Shown here piece by piece: positions 49,645-57,600 of a DNA stretch of 64,000 nt (position 1 is the stretch's first letter; the number at the start of each line of letters is the position of its first letter). Made by a program: the position numbers and the translations under genes. This stretch comes from QQWI01 sp964522015 (GTDB lineage: Bacteria; Bacillota; Clostridia; Peptostreptococcales; Acidaminobacteraceae), in NCBI GenBank assembly GCA_964522015.1, contig CAZFST010000001.1, positions 186,001 to 250,000 of the forward strand, read 5' to 3'. The notes under the pieces are model-generated. The model had not been told where the DNA came from. It made no database searches and saw only the letters and a list, made by a program, of their open reading frames with translations.

Positions 49645-51594
49645 ATGGTAGTACAAGATTTACTAACTCGTCTCACCGAACAACTCCAAACACTTGATAC
49701 ACAAGATGCCATTTCTATACTGGATAGTTTAGTCAATCAAGCCATGTTACATATTGATCACATCTCAAAAAAAGAAACTTCTCAGGCGTTTGTACCCTAT
49801 CGATTTGTTTATGATATCTTAAAAAGTGCCAATATCGTTGTTTTAGAATGGACCTTGGAACCTGATATTCCCACCCGGTTCGTCAGTGAGAACATTTCTC
49901 AATTCGGGTATCAACCTGAAGATTTTTATCATGGGCACCTAAAAGATTATTGGAATTTTATTCACCCAGATGATAGGGAAATGACAAAAAATAGAGTTTA
50001 TGCGGCAAGAAATATGTTTTTAAGCGATTTTCGCCATCATTATCGGATACAGACTGCTTTGGGTCAGACACGGTGGGTTGAAGAACGCATCGTATATCAA
50101 AGGGATGCAGCCAATCAGATGATCTCTGAAAAGGGGATTCTACTAGATATCACAGAGCGTAAGCTTCTAGAAATGCAACTTGAAGAAAATAAAAGACGAT
50201 ACGAGTTGTTATATGATCACGCTTCTGTCATGATGATGACCTTTAATCAGCGAGGGCAATTGACCTCCGTAAATCACAAAACGAAAGCGATTTTAGGTTA
50301 TACAAACGAAGAGTTTTTAAATATGACCATTGAATTATTTAGTGGATCAAAAGCAGTAGATGAACCATTTTGTCCAAAGATTTATGATCAATTAAAAGAA
50401 GAAAATACGATTATTTGCAAAGACGGCACAGCACTACATTTAATGTTGTCTTACACCTGTGTGACTCTGGCTAACAATGAATTAGAAATTGAGTTAATAG
50501 CCCAAGATATCACGGGGTTACGTGAAGAACAACATAAAATGACCTATATTAACTATCACGATTCTTTAACGGATCTCTATAATCGAAATTTTATGGATAA
50601 AAAGATTAAGGAACTTTATGGGGCACATGCTTGGCCATTTAGTATCATCGTTGCAGACATGAATGGTTTAAAAGATGTTAACGACCTATTAGGTCACGAC
50701 GCTGGTGATCATATTCTCATACAAATGGCGGATATTTTAAGGCACTGTTGCCGTGATGGGGATTATATATCTCGCTATGGTGGTGACGAGTTTGTTTTGC
50801 TTTTACCACACTGTGATGATCAAGTGGTCAAGAGAATTATCCAATCGGTAAAGAGAAAAACATTTGGCAGTGAAAAGTCTTTGCTTTTACCATCGGTTGC
50901 TATGGGGTCTGCAACAGCATATTCTCATAATGAAACCATCTTAGAACTCTTTAAAAAAGCCGACGATGCCATGTATAAGGATAAACATACTCGGGATAGT
51001 CAGTTGCACCAAGCTATTGGTGCAACCCTCAGTATTGCTATTGAAAAGAACTTACCTTGTCAAGCGCAGCATATTGAAAGGGTCAGCCGCCTAGTTTATT
51101 CTATGGCCACCAACTTAGCGTTACCCCAATCTGAAATTGAACGAATCCAACTAGCTGCTACTCTCCACGATGTAGGCAAACTTGGATTGCCAAAGGCGAT
51201 TTTAAGTAAAAAAGGGAAGCTCTCTGCTAAAGAGCATCAATTGTTTCGAACCCACTCTGAGATAGGCTTTAAAATCCTTCAGAAGCATCGAGTAGAAGAA
51301 GAGATTTCAAGAGCGGTCCTCCATCATCATGAATGGTATGATGGCTCTGGCTATCCAAATGGTCTGACTGGTAATGAGATACCTTATTATTCAAGGATTA
51401 TCAGTATCGCAGATGCCTACGACGCAATGATTCAAAAGGTGAACTACGGTCATCAAATGACCCCACAAGATGCCATTAAAGAGCTTAAACGGGTTTCAGG
51501 TATTCAATTTGATCCCGATTTGGTGGATGTGTTTGTTTCTTTAATCAACCAATCGAATTCAGAGACCAAAATGAATTTAACCAAAAGAATCTGA
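49645..51594 (+). CDS. PAS-PAS-GGDEF-HD-GYP bifunctional c-di-GMP protein
   Basis: 649 residues from ATG 49645 (AAGGAG site); upstream in-frame ATGs lack one. PAS-1 with PAC at 60-175 (EERIVYQRDAA...GILLDITERK), PAS-2 at 185-295. GGDEF at 300-455: YGGDEF with the intact signature at 379-383 and an RxxD inhibitory site (RDGD) five residues before. HD-GYP at 460-640: HDVGKLGLP with H508-D509, and HHEWYDGSGYPNG. Both synthesis and hydrolysis sites look complete, so the sensory PAS domains may decide which dominates. Soluble. Followed by a hairpin without a T-tract. Confidence 0.92.
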   Translation: MVVQDLLTRLTEQLQTLDTQDAISILDSLVNQAMLHIDHISKKETSQAFVPYRFVYDILKSANIVVLEWTLEPDIPTRFVSENISQFGYQPEDFYHGHLKDYWNFIHPDDREMTKNRVYAARNMFLSDFRHHYRIQTALGQTRWVEERIVYQRDAANQMISEKGILLDITERKLLEMQLEENKRRYELLYDHASVMMMTFNQRGQLTSVNHKTKAILGYTNEEFLNMTIELFSGSKAVDEPFCPKIYDQLKEENTIICKDGTALHLMLSYTCVTLANNELEIELIAQDITGLREEQHKMTYINYHDSLTDLYNRNFMDKKIKELYGAHAWPFSIIVADMNGLKDVNDLLGHDAGDHILIQMADILRHCCRDGDYISRYGGDEFVLLLPHCDDQVVKRIIQSVKRKTFGSEKSLLLPSVAMGSATAYSHNETILELFKKADDAMYKDKHTRDSQLHQAIGATLSIAIEKNLPCQAQHIERVSRLVYSMATNLALPQSEIERIQLAATLHDVGKLGLPKAILSKKGKLSAKEHQLFRTHSEIGFKILQKHRVEEEISRAVLHHHEWYDGSGYPNGLTGNEIPYYSRIISIADAYDAMIQKVNYGHQMTPQDAIKELKRVSGIQFDPDLVDVFVSLINQSNSETKMNLTKRI

Positions 51595-51596
51595 AA

Positions 51597-51651
51597 TATG
51601 GTTTGCGTGTCAAAAGTATATTTGCTCAGCTAAATACTTTTGACCCAAACC
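51597..51651 (+). repeat. Post-stop repeat (copy 2) and hairpin
   Basis: 51597-51623 matches 33223-33249. Here it forms a hairpin: an 11-bp stem (51609-51619 with 51634-51644) inside GGTTTG/CAAACC. No T-run follows. Confidence 0.55.
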
Positions 51652-51759
51652 AGTTATAACAAAAATAAAATATTTGATTGTAACCAACCGTGATGCATGT
51701 TAATCTAGCAAGGTGGTACAAAGCCATAAACAATTACAACTCATAAAGCGAGGTATATC

Positions 51760-53100
51760 ATGAAACCATTACAAGTCAATTTAAACTTTGCGGATGTTAC
51801 TGAGGCGAATTTAAATACATTAAGCAGCGAAGCCATAAAGGCACTTGGTCAGCTTGAAACGAGAACAGGATTAGGAAATGATTTTTTAGGATGGTTGGAT
51901 TACTCAGATCAATTATCAGATGCTTTAATACAAGATTTGCAAGATACTGCTGATCTCATTAAAAGAGAAGCAGAAGTCTTATTGGTAGTTGGTATTGGTG
52001 GTTCCTATCTTGGTTCTAAAAGTATTATCGAGGCACTGAATCCTCCATTTTATAATGAAATCGCCATCAAACAAAAGAGCGGATTGCGAATCTATTTTGT
52101 AGGACATCAAATGAGCAGTGCTTATTTGAATGGTCTTTTTGATCATATTGCAGGGGCTTCTGTATATGTAAATGTTATTTCAAAGTCAGGTACCACAACA
52201 GAACCTGCAGTTGCATTTAGATTAGTTAAAGCATTTATGGACCAGCAATATGGCGAATCTGCAAATGCCCGTATTATTGCAACTACTGACGAAAAACGTG
52301 GGGCTTTAAAGCAATTGGCAGATTCTCAGGATTACAAAACCTATGTTATTCCTGATGATGTGGGTGGTAGATTTTCAGTATTTACACCAGTTGGTTTATT
52401 GCCAATAGCCTGTGCAGGGATTGACATACGGACTCTTATTAAGGGCGCAAGAGATGCCTCGGCAGATACCAATAGCAAAGATTGGCAGCAAAACCAAGCT
52501 ATGAAATATGCCATTGCTAGAAACCAGCTTTACAACAATGGTAAAAAATGCGAAATATTGGTCAATTACGAACCTGCTATTCGCGATGTGGCAGAATGGT
52601 GGAAGCAACTGTTTGGAGAAAGTGAAGGTAAAGATAACAAAGGTATCTTACCCCATGCCATGAGCTTTACAACGGATTTACATTCTTTAGGTCAGTATGT
52701 TCAAGAAGGGGAGCGTTTTCTGTTTGAAACAATATTGGTCATTAACGAAGATCAGAAAGAAGTCCTGATTCCTATCGAAAAGAATGATGATGACGGCTTA
52801 AATTATATTGCTAACAAATCAATCCATGATATTAATAAAACTGCAATGCAAGGAACACTATTGGCTCATGTTGAGGGTGGTGTACCTAATATCTTGATTG
52901 AAATCAATCGCTTGGACGCTTACCACATTGGTTATCTGTATTTCTTCTTTATGAAAGCCTGCGGTATCAGTGGCTATATGCTAGGGGTGAATCCTTTTGA
53001 TCAGCCAGGTGTGGAAGCTTATAAGAAAAACATGTTTGCACTATTAGGAAAGCAAGGCTATGAGGCATTAGGTCAAGAGCTCAAAGAAAAATTAAAATAA
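51760..53100 (+). CDS. pgi: Glucose-6-phosphate isomerase
   Basis: Interconverts glucose-6- and fructose-6-phosphate. 446 residues, the bacterial firmicute length. Sugar-phosphate motifs: VVGIGGSYLGSKSIIEAL, VISKSGTTTEPAVAFR, DVGGRFSVFTPVGLLPIA, the active-site Glu in GESEGKDNKGILP, His in the ADxHSLGQ-like TDLHSLGQY, and GVNPFDQPGVEAYKKN with the catalytic Lys. ATG after GCGAGGTATATC. Its own terminator follows. Confidence 0.96.
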   Translation: MKPLQVNLNFADVTEANLNTLSSEAIKALGQLETRTGLGNDFLGWLDYSDQLSDALIQDLQDTADLIKREAEVLLVVGIGGSYLGSKSIIEALNPPFYNEIAIKQKSGLRIYFVGHQMSSAYLNGLFDHIAGASVYVNVISKSGTTTEPAVAFRLVKAFMDQQYGESANARIIATTDEKRGALKQLADSQDYKTYVIPDDVGGRFSVFTPVGLLPIACAGIDIRTLIKGARDASADTNSKDWQQNQAMKYAIARNQLYNNGKKCEILVNYEPAIRDVAEWWKQLFGESEGKDNKGILPHAMSFTTDLHSLGQYVQEGERFLFETILVINEDQKEVLIPIEKNDDDGLNYIANKSIHDINKTAMQGTLLAHVEGGVPNILIEINRLDAYHIGYLYFFFMKACGISGYMLGVNPFDQPGVEAYKKNMFALLGKQGYEALGQELKEKLK

Positions 53101-53126
53101 GACCAAAAAAAGTACTGAATAATACA

Positions 53127-53167
53127 AATGATGCGCTGACACATAAAGTGAGTGCATCATTTTTTTA
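53127..53167 (+). terminator. Terminator of pgi
   Basis: AATGATGC (53127-53134) with GCATCATT (53154-53161), then a T-run. Confidence 0.8.
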
Positions 53168-53262
53168 TTTCACAGCTTTCCTTAAATAAAGTAGGACTTT
53201 GCTTTTGTCATTGAAGCAAATTCGTGTTAAACTAGTGAGAGACATAACAAGTGAGGACTATT

Positions 53263-53661
53263 ATGCGTATTAAAACCATACCCTATTATCAACGTTTATA
53301 TTGTTATGCATATTATAGAGACGGAATTCAACTGCGTCTTGAAAAAGGAACAGAATTAGTAATGCTTAGTTTCTTTGAAAATGGTCTCATCTGTATTACT
53401 AACGATCAATTTAAGGTTGGGGATGTTTTAATATTAAATATCCACATTGATAACTATCCTTATGAAAAATTGATGTGCCATGTAAAACAATTAACCACTT
53501 GTGGTGAAATGGATGAAATTCACATGGAGATTATGGGGATTCCAAACTCCTTAAATGAGAAAATGAAAAGTGCACTAGACAAGATATCCGATAGCCAGTT
53601 TTTATTAACGCCCACGGAAAAAAAGACATTAAAGAATATTTTAACCAAGTTAGTTGAGTAA
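53263..53661 (+). CDS. PilZ-like small protein
   Basis: 132 residues from ATG 53263 behind GTGAGG. The order of segments (short N-terminus, LVMLSFFENGLICIT, VLILNIHIDNYPYEKLMCHV) resembles a PilZ beta barrel, and LSFFENGLICI fits the position of (D/N)xSxxG, but the RxxxR and D/N-x-S-x-x-G residues are not kept. If it is a PilZ fold it probably does not bind c-di-GMP in the usual way. It is 26 bases from hpt and may share its transcript. Family call is tentative. Confidence 0.55.
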   Translation: MRIKTIPYYQRLYCYAYYRDGIQLRLEKGTELVMLSFFENGLICITNDQFKVGDVLILNIHIDNYPYEKLMCHVKQLTTCGEMDEIHMEIMGIPNSLNEKMKSALDKISDSQFLLTPTEKKTLKNILTKLVE

Positions 53662-53687
53662 AAATAAAGCCTTCATAGGAGAAAAAG

Positions 53688-54218
53688 ATGAAAAGTGATA
53701 TCGAATCAGTCCTGATAAGCGAAGAGCAATTAAAAGAAATATGTAAAACCCTGGGTTCTGAGATTTCAAAGGATTATTGGGATAAGGATCTAATCGTTGT
53801 CTGTATTCTAAAAGGTGCAAGTGTATTTATGAGTGACTTAATACGATGTATCGATCATGTAATTGATGTCGATTTTATGGCGGTTTCGAGTTATGGTATG
53901 TCAACTGAAAGCTCGGGTGTTGTAAAGATACTAAAGGATTTAGATACCAGTGTAGAGGGTCGAAACGTTCTGATTGTCGAGGATATTGTAGATACCGGTT
54001 TAACACTTAAGTATTTGACAGAAAATTTAAAATCAAGAAAAGCAAATTCAGTGAAAATTTGCACTTTGCTAGATAAACCTGCAAGAAGAAAAGTGGATTT
54101 AGTGATTGACTATAAAGGGATAGAAGTCCCGGATGCATTTATTGTAGGATATGGCATTGATTATGCGGAAAAATATAGAAATTTACCATATGTAGCAATA
54201 TTGAAAGAAGCAGTCTAT

Positions 54219-54224
<6 letters not shown>
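53688..54224 (+). CDS. hpt: Hypoxanthine phosphoribosyltransferase
   Basis: 178 residues; salvages hypoxanthine (and guanine) with PRPP to IMP/GMP. The PRPP loop is VLIVEDIVDTGLTL, flanked by VCILKGASVFMSDLIR and the SSYGMST flexible loop, and the purine pocket is KPARRKV...DAFIVGYGIDYAEKYRNLP. Good GGAGAA site. A tetranucleotide repeat tract starts at its stop codon. Confidence 0.95.
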
Positions 54225-54272
<48 letters not shown>

Positions 54273-54344
54273 GAAAATAATTAATAAGTATTTTAGCTGA
54301 GCAAGACACAATATGAGCCATAAATATTTGGAGACTCTCTACAA

Positions 54345-54373
54345 TTGACGCATTATCTGAACTTATATACAAT
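54345..54373 (+). promoter_or_regulatory. Promoter of pduL-deoC
   Basis: TTGACG (54345-54350), exactly 17 bases, TACAAT (54368-54373). It leaves an approximately 110-base leader before pduL. Confidence 0.7.
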
Positions 54374-54455
54374 GGTGAAGGTCTATCATAGACAGCCTGG
54401 GTTTGAGTGTCTGAAGTAAGATTCGCACCAAACCAACCATTGAAATAAAATAGGC

Positions 54456-54478
54456 ACTGAAATCAATCATATTTCAGT
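54456..54478 (+). promoter_or_regulatory. Stem-loop immediately before the pduL ribosome site
   Basis: ACTGAAAT (54456-54463) pairs with ATTTCAGT (54471-54478); the ribosome site CTAGGAGG begins at the next base. It could mask or expose initiation. No known riboswitch class was recognised in the leader. Confidence 0.45.
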
Positions 54479-54490
54479 CTAGGAGGACTT

Positions 54491-55063
54491 ATGAACAAGA
54501 GAATGGTACCAGTAGGCATTTCTAATCGTCATCTACATTTATCACAGGCAGACATTGAAACACTTTTTGGATTAGGCCACCAACTTTCAAATTTTAAAGA
54601 TTTGAAACAACCAGGTCAATTCGCCTGCGACGAAAAAGTAGATTTAGTAGGACCAAAAGGCACTATTAAAGGCGTCCGAGTTCTTGGCCCAGCGAGAAAA
54701 CAAAGTCAAGTTGAAATCTCAATTTCAGATGGTTTTGTATTAGGCGTAAAGCCACCAGTAAGGGGTTCTGGTGATTTAGTAGATAGTCCTGGTTGCAAAC
54801 TTGTAGGGCCTTGTGGTGAAGTGACACTTTTAGAAGGTGTGATTGCTGCAGAAAGACATATTCATATGCACACTTCAGAAGCAGAAGTATTCGGTCTTAA
54901 AGATCGAGATATCGTATCTGTAAAAGTGGATGGTGTAAGAGGCATTATTTTTAATCAGGTTGTGGTGAGAGTCCACCCTGAGTTTTCGTTGGAATTCCAT
55001 GTAGATGTGGATGAGGGCAACGCTTGCGGATTGCAAAATGGCGTTGAAGTTGAAATACTATAA
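54491..55063 (+). CDS. pduL: Phosphate propanoyltransferase PduL
   Basis: 190 residues; exchanges acyl-CoA and acyl-phosphate (propionyl or acetyl). The conserved NRHLHLS near the start and RHIHMHTSEAEVFGL later supply the zinc-binding histidines of the PduL double barrel, and GPARKQSQVEIS is also diagnostic. There is no N-terminal encapsulation peptide of the microcompartment type and no shell gene nearby, so it is the free cytoplasmic form. It is 11 bases from deoC: acetyl-CoA derived from DeoC's acetaldehyde could be turned into acetyl-phosphate and ATP. Confidence 0.93.
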   Translation: MNKRMVPVGISNRHLHLSQADIETLFGLGHQLSNFKDLKQPGQFACDEKVDLVGPKGTIKGVRVLGPARKQSQVEISISDGFVLGVKPPVRGSGDLVDSPGCKLVGPCGEVTLLEGVIAAERHIHMHTSEAEVFGLKDRDIVSVKVDGVRGIIFNQVVVRVHPEFSLEFHVDVDEGNACGLQNGVEVEIL

Positions 55064-55074
55064 GAGGTGATTAC

Positions 55075-55743
55075 GTGAATATTAATCGTTATATCGATCA
55101 TACGATACTAAAAGCAGATGCTACTAACCAAGAAGTCAATAAAATTTGTGAAGAAGCCAGAACACACGAATTTTTTTCTGTCTGTGTTAATGCCCACTAC
55201 GTACCATTGGTAAAAGCAAACTTAGAAGGTTCTATAGTTAAAGTTTGTGCAGTCGTTGGTTTTCCACTTGGTGCAACAACTGCTGCAGTTAAAGCATTTG
55301 AGGCAGAGCAAGCAATCGCTGCAGGTGCTGATGAAATTGATATGGTCATTAATATCGCAGCTTTAAAAAATCGTGAACTAGATGTTGTTTTGAACGACAT
55401 ATGCGCAGTTAAAGCAGCTACCAAAGATCGCGCTCTGTTAAAAGTTATTATAGAGTCTTGTCTTTTAAATGATGAAGAAAAAGTGATTGCTTGCCAGTTA
55501 TCCAAACAGGCTGGTGCTGAGTTTGTTAAAACATCAACTGGTTTTAGTACTGGTGGCGCAACTGTGGCTGATATTGCTTTGATGCGCAAAACCGTTGGTC
55601 CAGAACTTGGTGTTAAAGCATCCGGTGGCGTTAGAGACTTTGAAACCGCAAAACAAATGATTGAAGCAGGGGCAACGCGAATTGGAGCAAGTGCTTCTGT
55701 GGCTATTGTTGGCCAAGGTTTAGCTGATTCTAGTGGTTATTAA
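55075..55743 (+). CDS. deoC: Deoxyribose-phosphate aldolase
   Basis: Splits 2-deoxyribose-5-phosphate into glyceraldehyde-3-phosphate and acetaldehyde. 222 residues. Start GTG 55075 with AAGAGGTGA. Recognised blocks are IDHTILKADAT, VCVNAHYV, VCAVVGFPLGATTAAVKAFE, DEIDMVINI, LKVIIESCLL (Lys contributing), FVKTSTGFSTGGAT with the Schiff-base Lys, and VKASGGVRD. It follows pduL and closes with a strong terminator. Deoxyribonucleoside catabolism is the expected pathway; no other deo gene is in view. Confidence 0.96.
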   Translation: MNINRYIDHTILKADATNQEVNKICEEARTHEFFSVCVNAHYVPLVKANLEGSIVKVCAVVGFPLGATTAAVKAFEAEQAIAAGADEIDMVINIAALKNRELDVVLNDICAVKAATKDRALLKVIIESCLLNDEEKVIACQLSKQAGAEFVKTSTGFSTGGATVADIALMRKTVGPELGVKASGGVRDFETAKQMIEAGATRIGASASVAIVGQGLADSSGY

Positions 55744-55781
55744 TAATTTAAAATCGAATGGACCTATTGATAAATAGTCCT

Positions 55782-55835
55782 AACAAAAGCGGGCTATTGC
55801 TAATCAAATATGATTTGCAATAGCCCGCTTTTGTT
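55782..55835 (+). terminator. Terminator of pduL-deoC
   Basis: Perfect 19-bp stem (55782-55800 with 55817-55835) and a T-rich 3' side. Confidence 0.93.
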
Positions 55836-56004
55836 TTAAAAAAATATTTGTGTCAAAATTATTTTTTATATTGTGTTGGAATGATTTAGAAAGACCTAGT
55901 GTTTATTAACTGGATTTGTTATAATGTAAATAGTGTGAATCTTCATACAGAACGATAGGGTTGTATTTGATTACCATATAGAGACTATTTTGAGGAGTGC
56001 ATCA

Positions 56005-57588
56005 ATGGAGCTATTTAGAAATGATTATTTTCGTGTTTTTTTAGATGGAATAAACGTTTGGATTGATGTTTTTATGAAAGGCTTTGACATTAAAGAATTT
56101 TCTGTTGTCAGTGCCAAAATTCCTCGTTTGAGACTGACTAATTTTGGGAATTTGACCAAGGCACTTCAGATGGAAATTAATCAACCCATTATCATTGGCG
56201 TGTTTCGAAGAAAGGTAGAAATGGAAATTTCCAGCGATGGATTAGAAGCTTATGCTCTAATCAATTTAACTGAGGAAGAATACCATAAGGAACAGACTGT
56301 TGTAGTCCAAGAAATTATTGGAATGATCAAGGATGCAGAAATAACTACAGGTATTTTAAAAGAGGTTTTTACAGCACCTTTGCCACTTATGAAGAAATTT
56401 CATATTGCAAAAGGCAAGGGTCCAATAGATGGACAGGATGCTATCGTTAAGTTGTTTGAGCTGTCAGATCGAAAACCTCGTATTTTGGTGAACGGATCTG
56501 TTAATCATTACGAATTGAATTTAATTGACAATATTAATGTTGGTGAATGGCTAGGCGAAAAAACTCAAGCCACTTTAGGTACTTGTGGGGTTAATGTTAA
56601 AGGGGAAGAAATTCCATCAAAATCCGGTCGTGATTTTCCTCTGCGCTTTGATGCAAAAACCGTTTCTTTAACGAAAGATGCTTCAGGTAAAGAAACGCTG
56701 TATGCCTTGAAAGATGGAGCTGTTCGAATTAGTCAAGATCGTATTGGGGTAGATAACCATCTGAAAATAAGTGGGGATGTAGATTATACCACCGGTAATG
56801 TGAATTTCGATGGTTTTATAACCATTAGTGGCACAGTAAAAGATGGTTTTAGTGTTATTGCACTGAATGATATTACAATACAAAGCGATATGGGTGTTGG
56901 TGCTGTCGGTGAAATCAGGTCCAAGACGGGAAGCATCTTCATTAAAGGTGGGGTTAACGGGAAAAATACTGCGAAAATCATCGCAGGCAATCATATATTT
57001 TTAAAATATGTCAATGAGGCTGATGTCATTGCTGAAAACTCGATTAATATTGGCTTCTATGCCATGGATAGTTTATTAAAATCAAAAAAAGTCATGGTGA
57101 ATCCTGATCAAGGGCGCGTCATCGGTGGCAAGATCGAAGCGGAGTATCAAATCATTGCGGGAACAATCGGCAATCAGTCTGAACGCCGTACAGATATCAG
57201 TGTCAGCGGTTTTGAGAGATGCAGTGTTAAGGATGAGCTTGATGCGGCGTTGATTCATTATAAGGATGTTTTTTCTAGGACAAATAAGATTAAGAGACAA
57301 TTGGAGATATTTGAAACTCACATCGGACAATTGGACGAAAAAGCACTAAATACATTTAAGGGCATGGTGATTTCTCATGAGCATGCTATGGACGAAATCC
57401 TTAGACTTAACCAAAAGATTGCTTATCTACAAGAAGTACTTAAAACTCGTGGTGACGGAGAGGTGCAAATTTCAAAGAGTGCCTATCCAAAAACATTTAT
57501 GGAAATTAAAAACTTTCAAAAGCGAATTAAAGATGTGACATCGGGTTCGTTCTATGTTAAAGATAATGATTTACAATATGAAGGTTAA
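56005..57588 (+). CDS. FapA/DUF342-family protein
   Basis: 527 residues from ATG 56005 (GAGGAGTG site). The core, about 160-430, is the DUF342/FapA right-handed parallel beta region: GKGPIDGQDA, DFPLRFDA, LYALKDGAVRIS, DVDYTTGNVNFDGFITISGTVKDGFSV, and GGVNGKNTAKIIAGNHIFLKY. The last 100 residues are a coiled coil (HYKDVFSRTNKIKRQLEIFE). FapA (YlxF/flagellar assembly protein A) members are near chemotaxis and flagellar genes in many firmicutes, but the molecular role is not settled. The next gene starts 12 bases on. Confidence 0.85.
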   Translation: MELFRNDYFRVFLDGINVWIDVFMKGFDIKEFSVVSAKIPRLRLTNFGNLTKALQMEINQPIIIGVFRRKVEMEISSDGLEAYALINLTEEEYHKEQTVVVQEIIGMIKDAEITTGILKEVFTAPLPLMKKFHIAKGKGPIDGQDAIVKLFELSDRKPRILVNGSVNHYELNLIDNINVGEWLGEKTQATLGTCGVNVKGEEIPSKSGRDFPLRFDAKTVSLTKDASGKETLYALKDGAVRISQDRIGVDNHLKISGDVDYTTGNVNFDGFITISGTVKDGFSVIALNDITIQSDMGVGAVGEIRSKTGSIFIKGGVNGKNTAKIIAGNHIFLKYVNEADVIAENSINIGFYAMDSLLKSKKVMVNPDQGRVIGGKIEAEYQIIAGTIGNQSERRTDISVSGFERCSVKDELDAALIHYKDVFSRTNKIKRQLEIFETHIGQLDEKALNTFKGMVISHEHAMDEILRLNQKIAYLQEVLKTRGDGEVQISKSAYPKTFMEIKNFQKRIKDVTSGSFYVKDNDLQYEG

Positions 57589-57600
57589 TGGGGGTATTGC

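Noticed and set aside
48171..51594. c-di-GMP riboswitch upstream of the c-di-GMP enzymes
   Set aside because: I looked for the GEMM-I core (GCAAAC/GACGCAAAGC type blocks) across the window and found no convincing match.
51705..51725. AAGGTGGTAC upstream of pgi, like a T-box antiterminator motif
   Set aside because: There is no specifier-loop leader, no terminator alternative and pgi is not an amino-acid gene.
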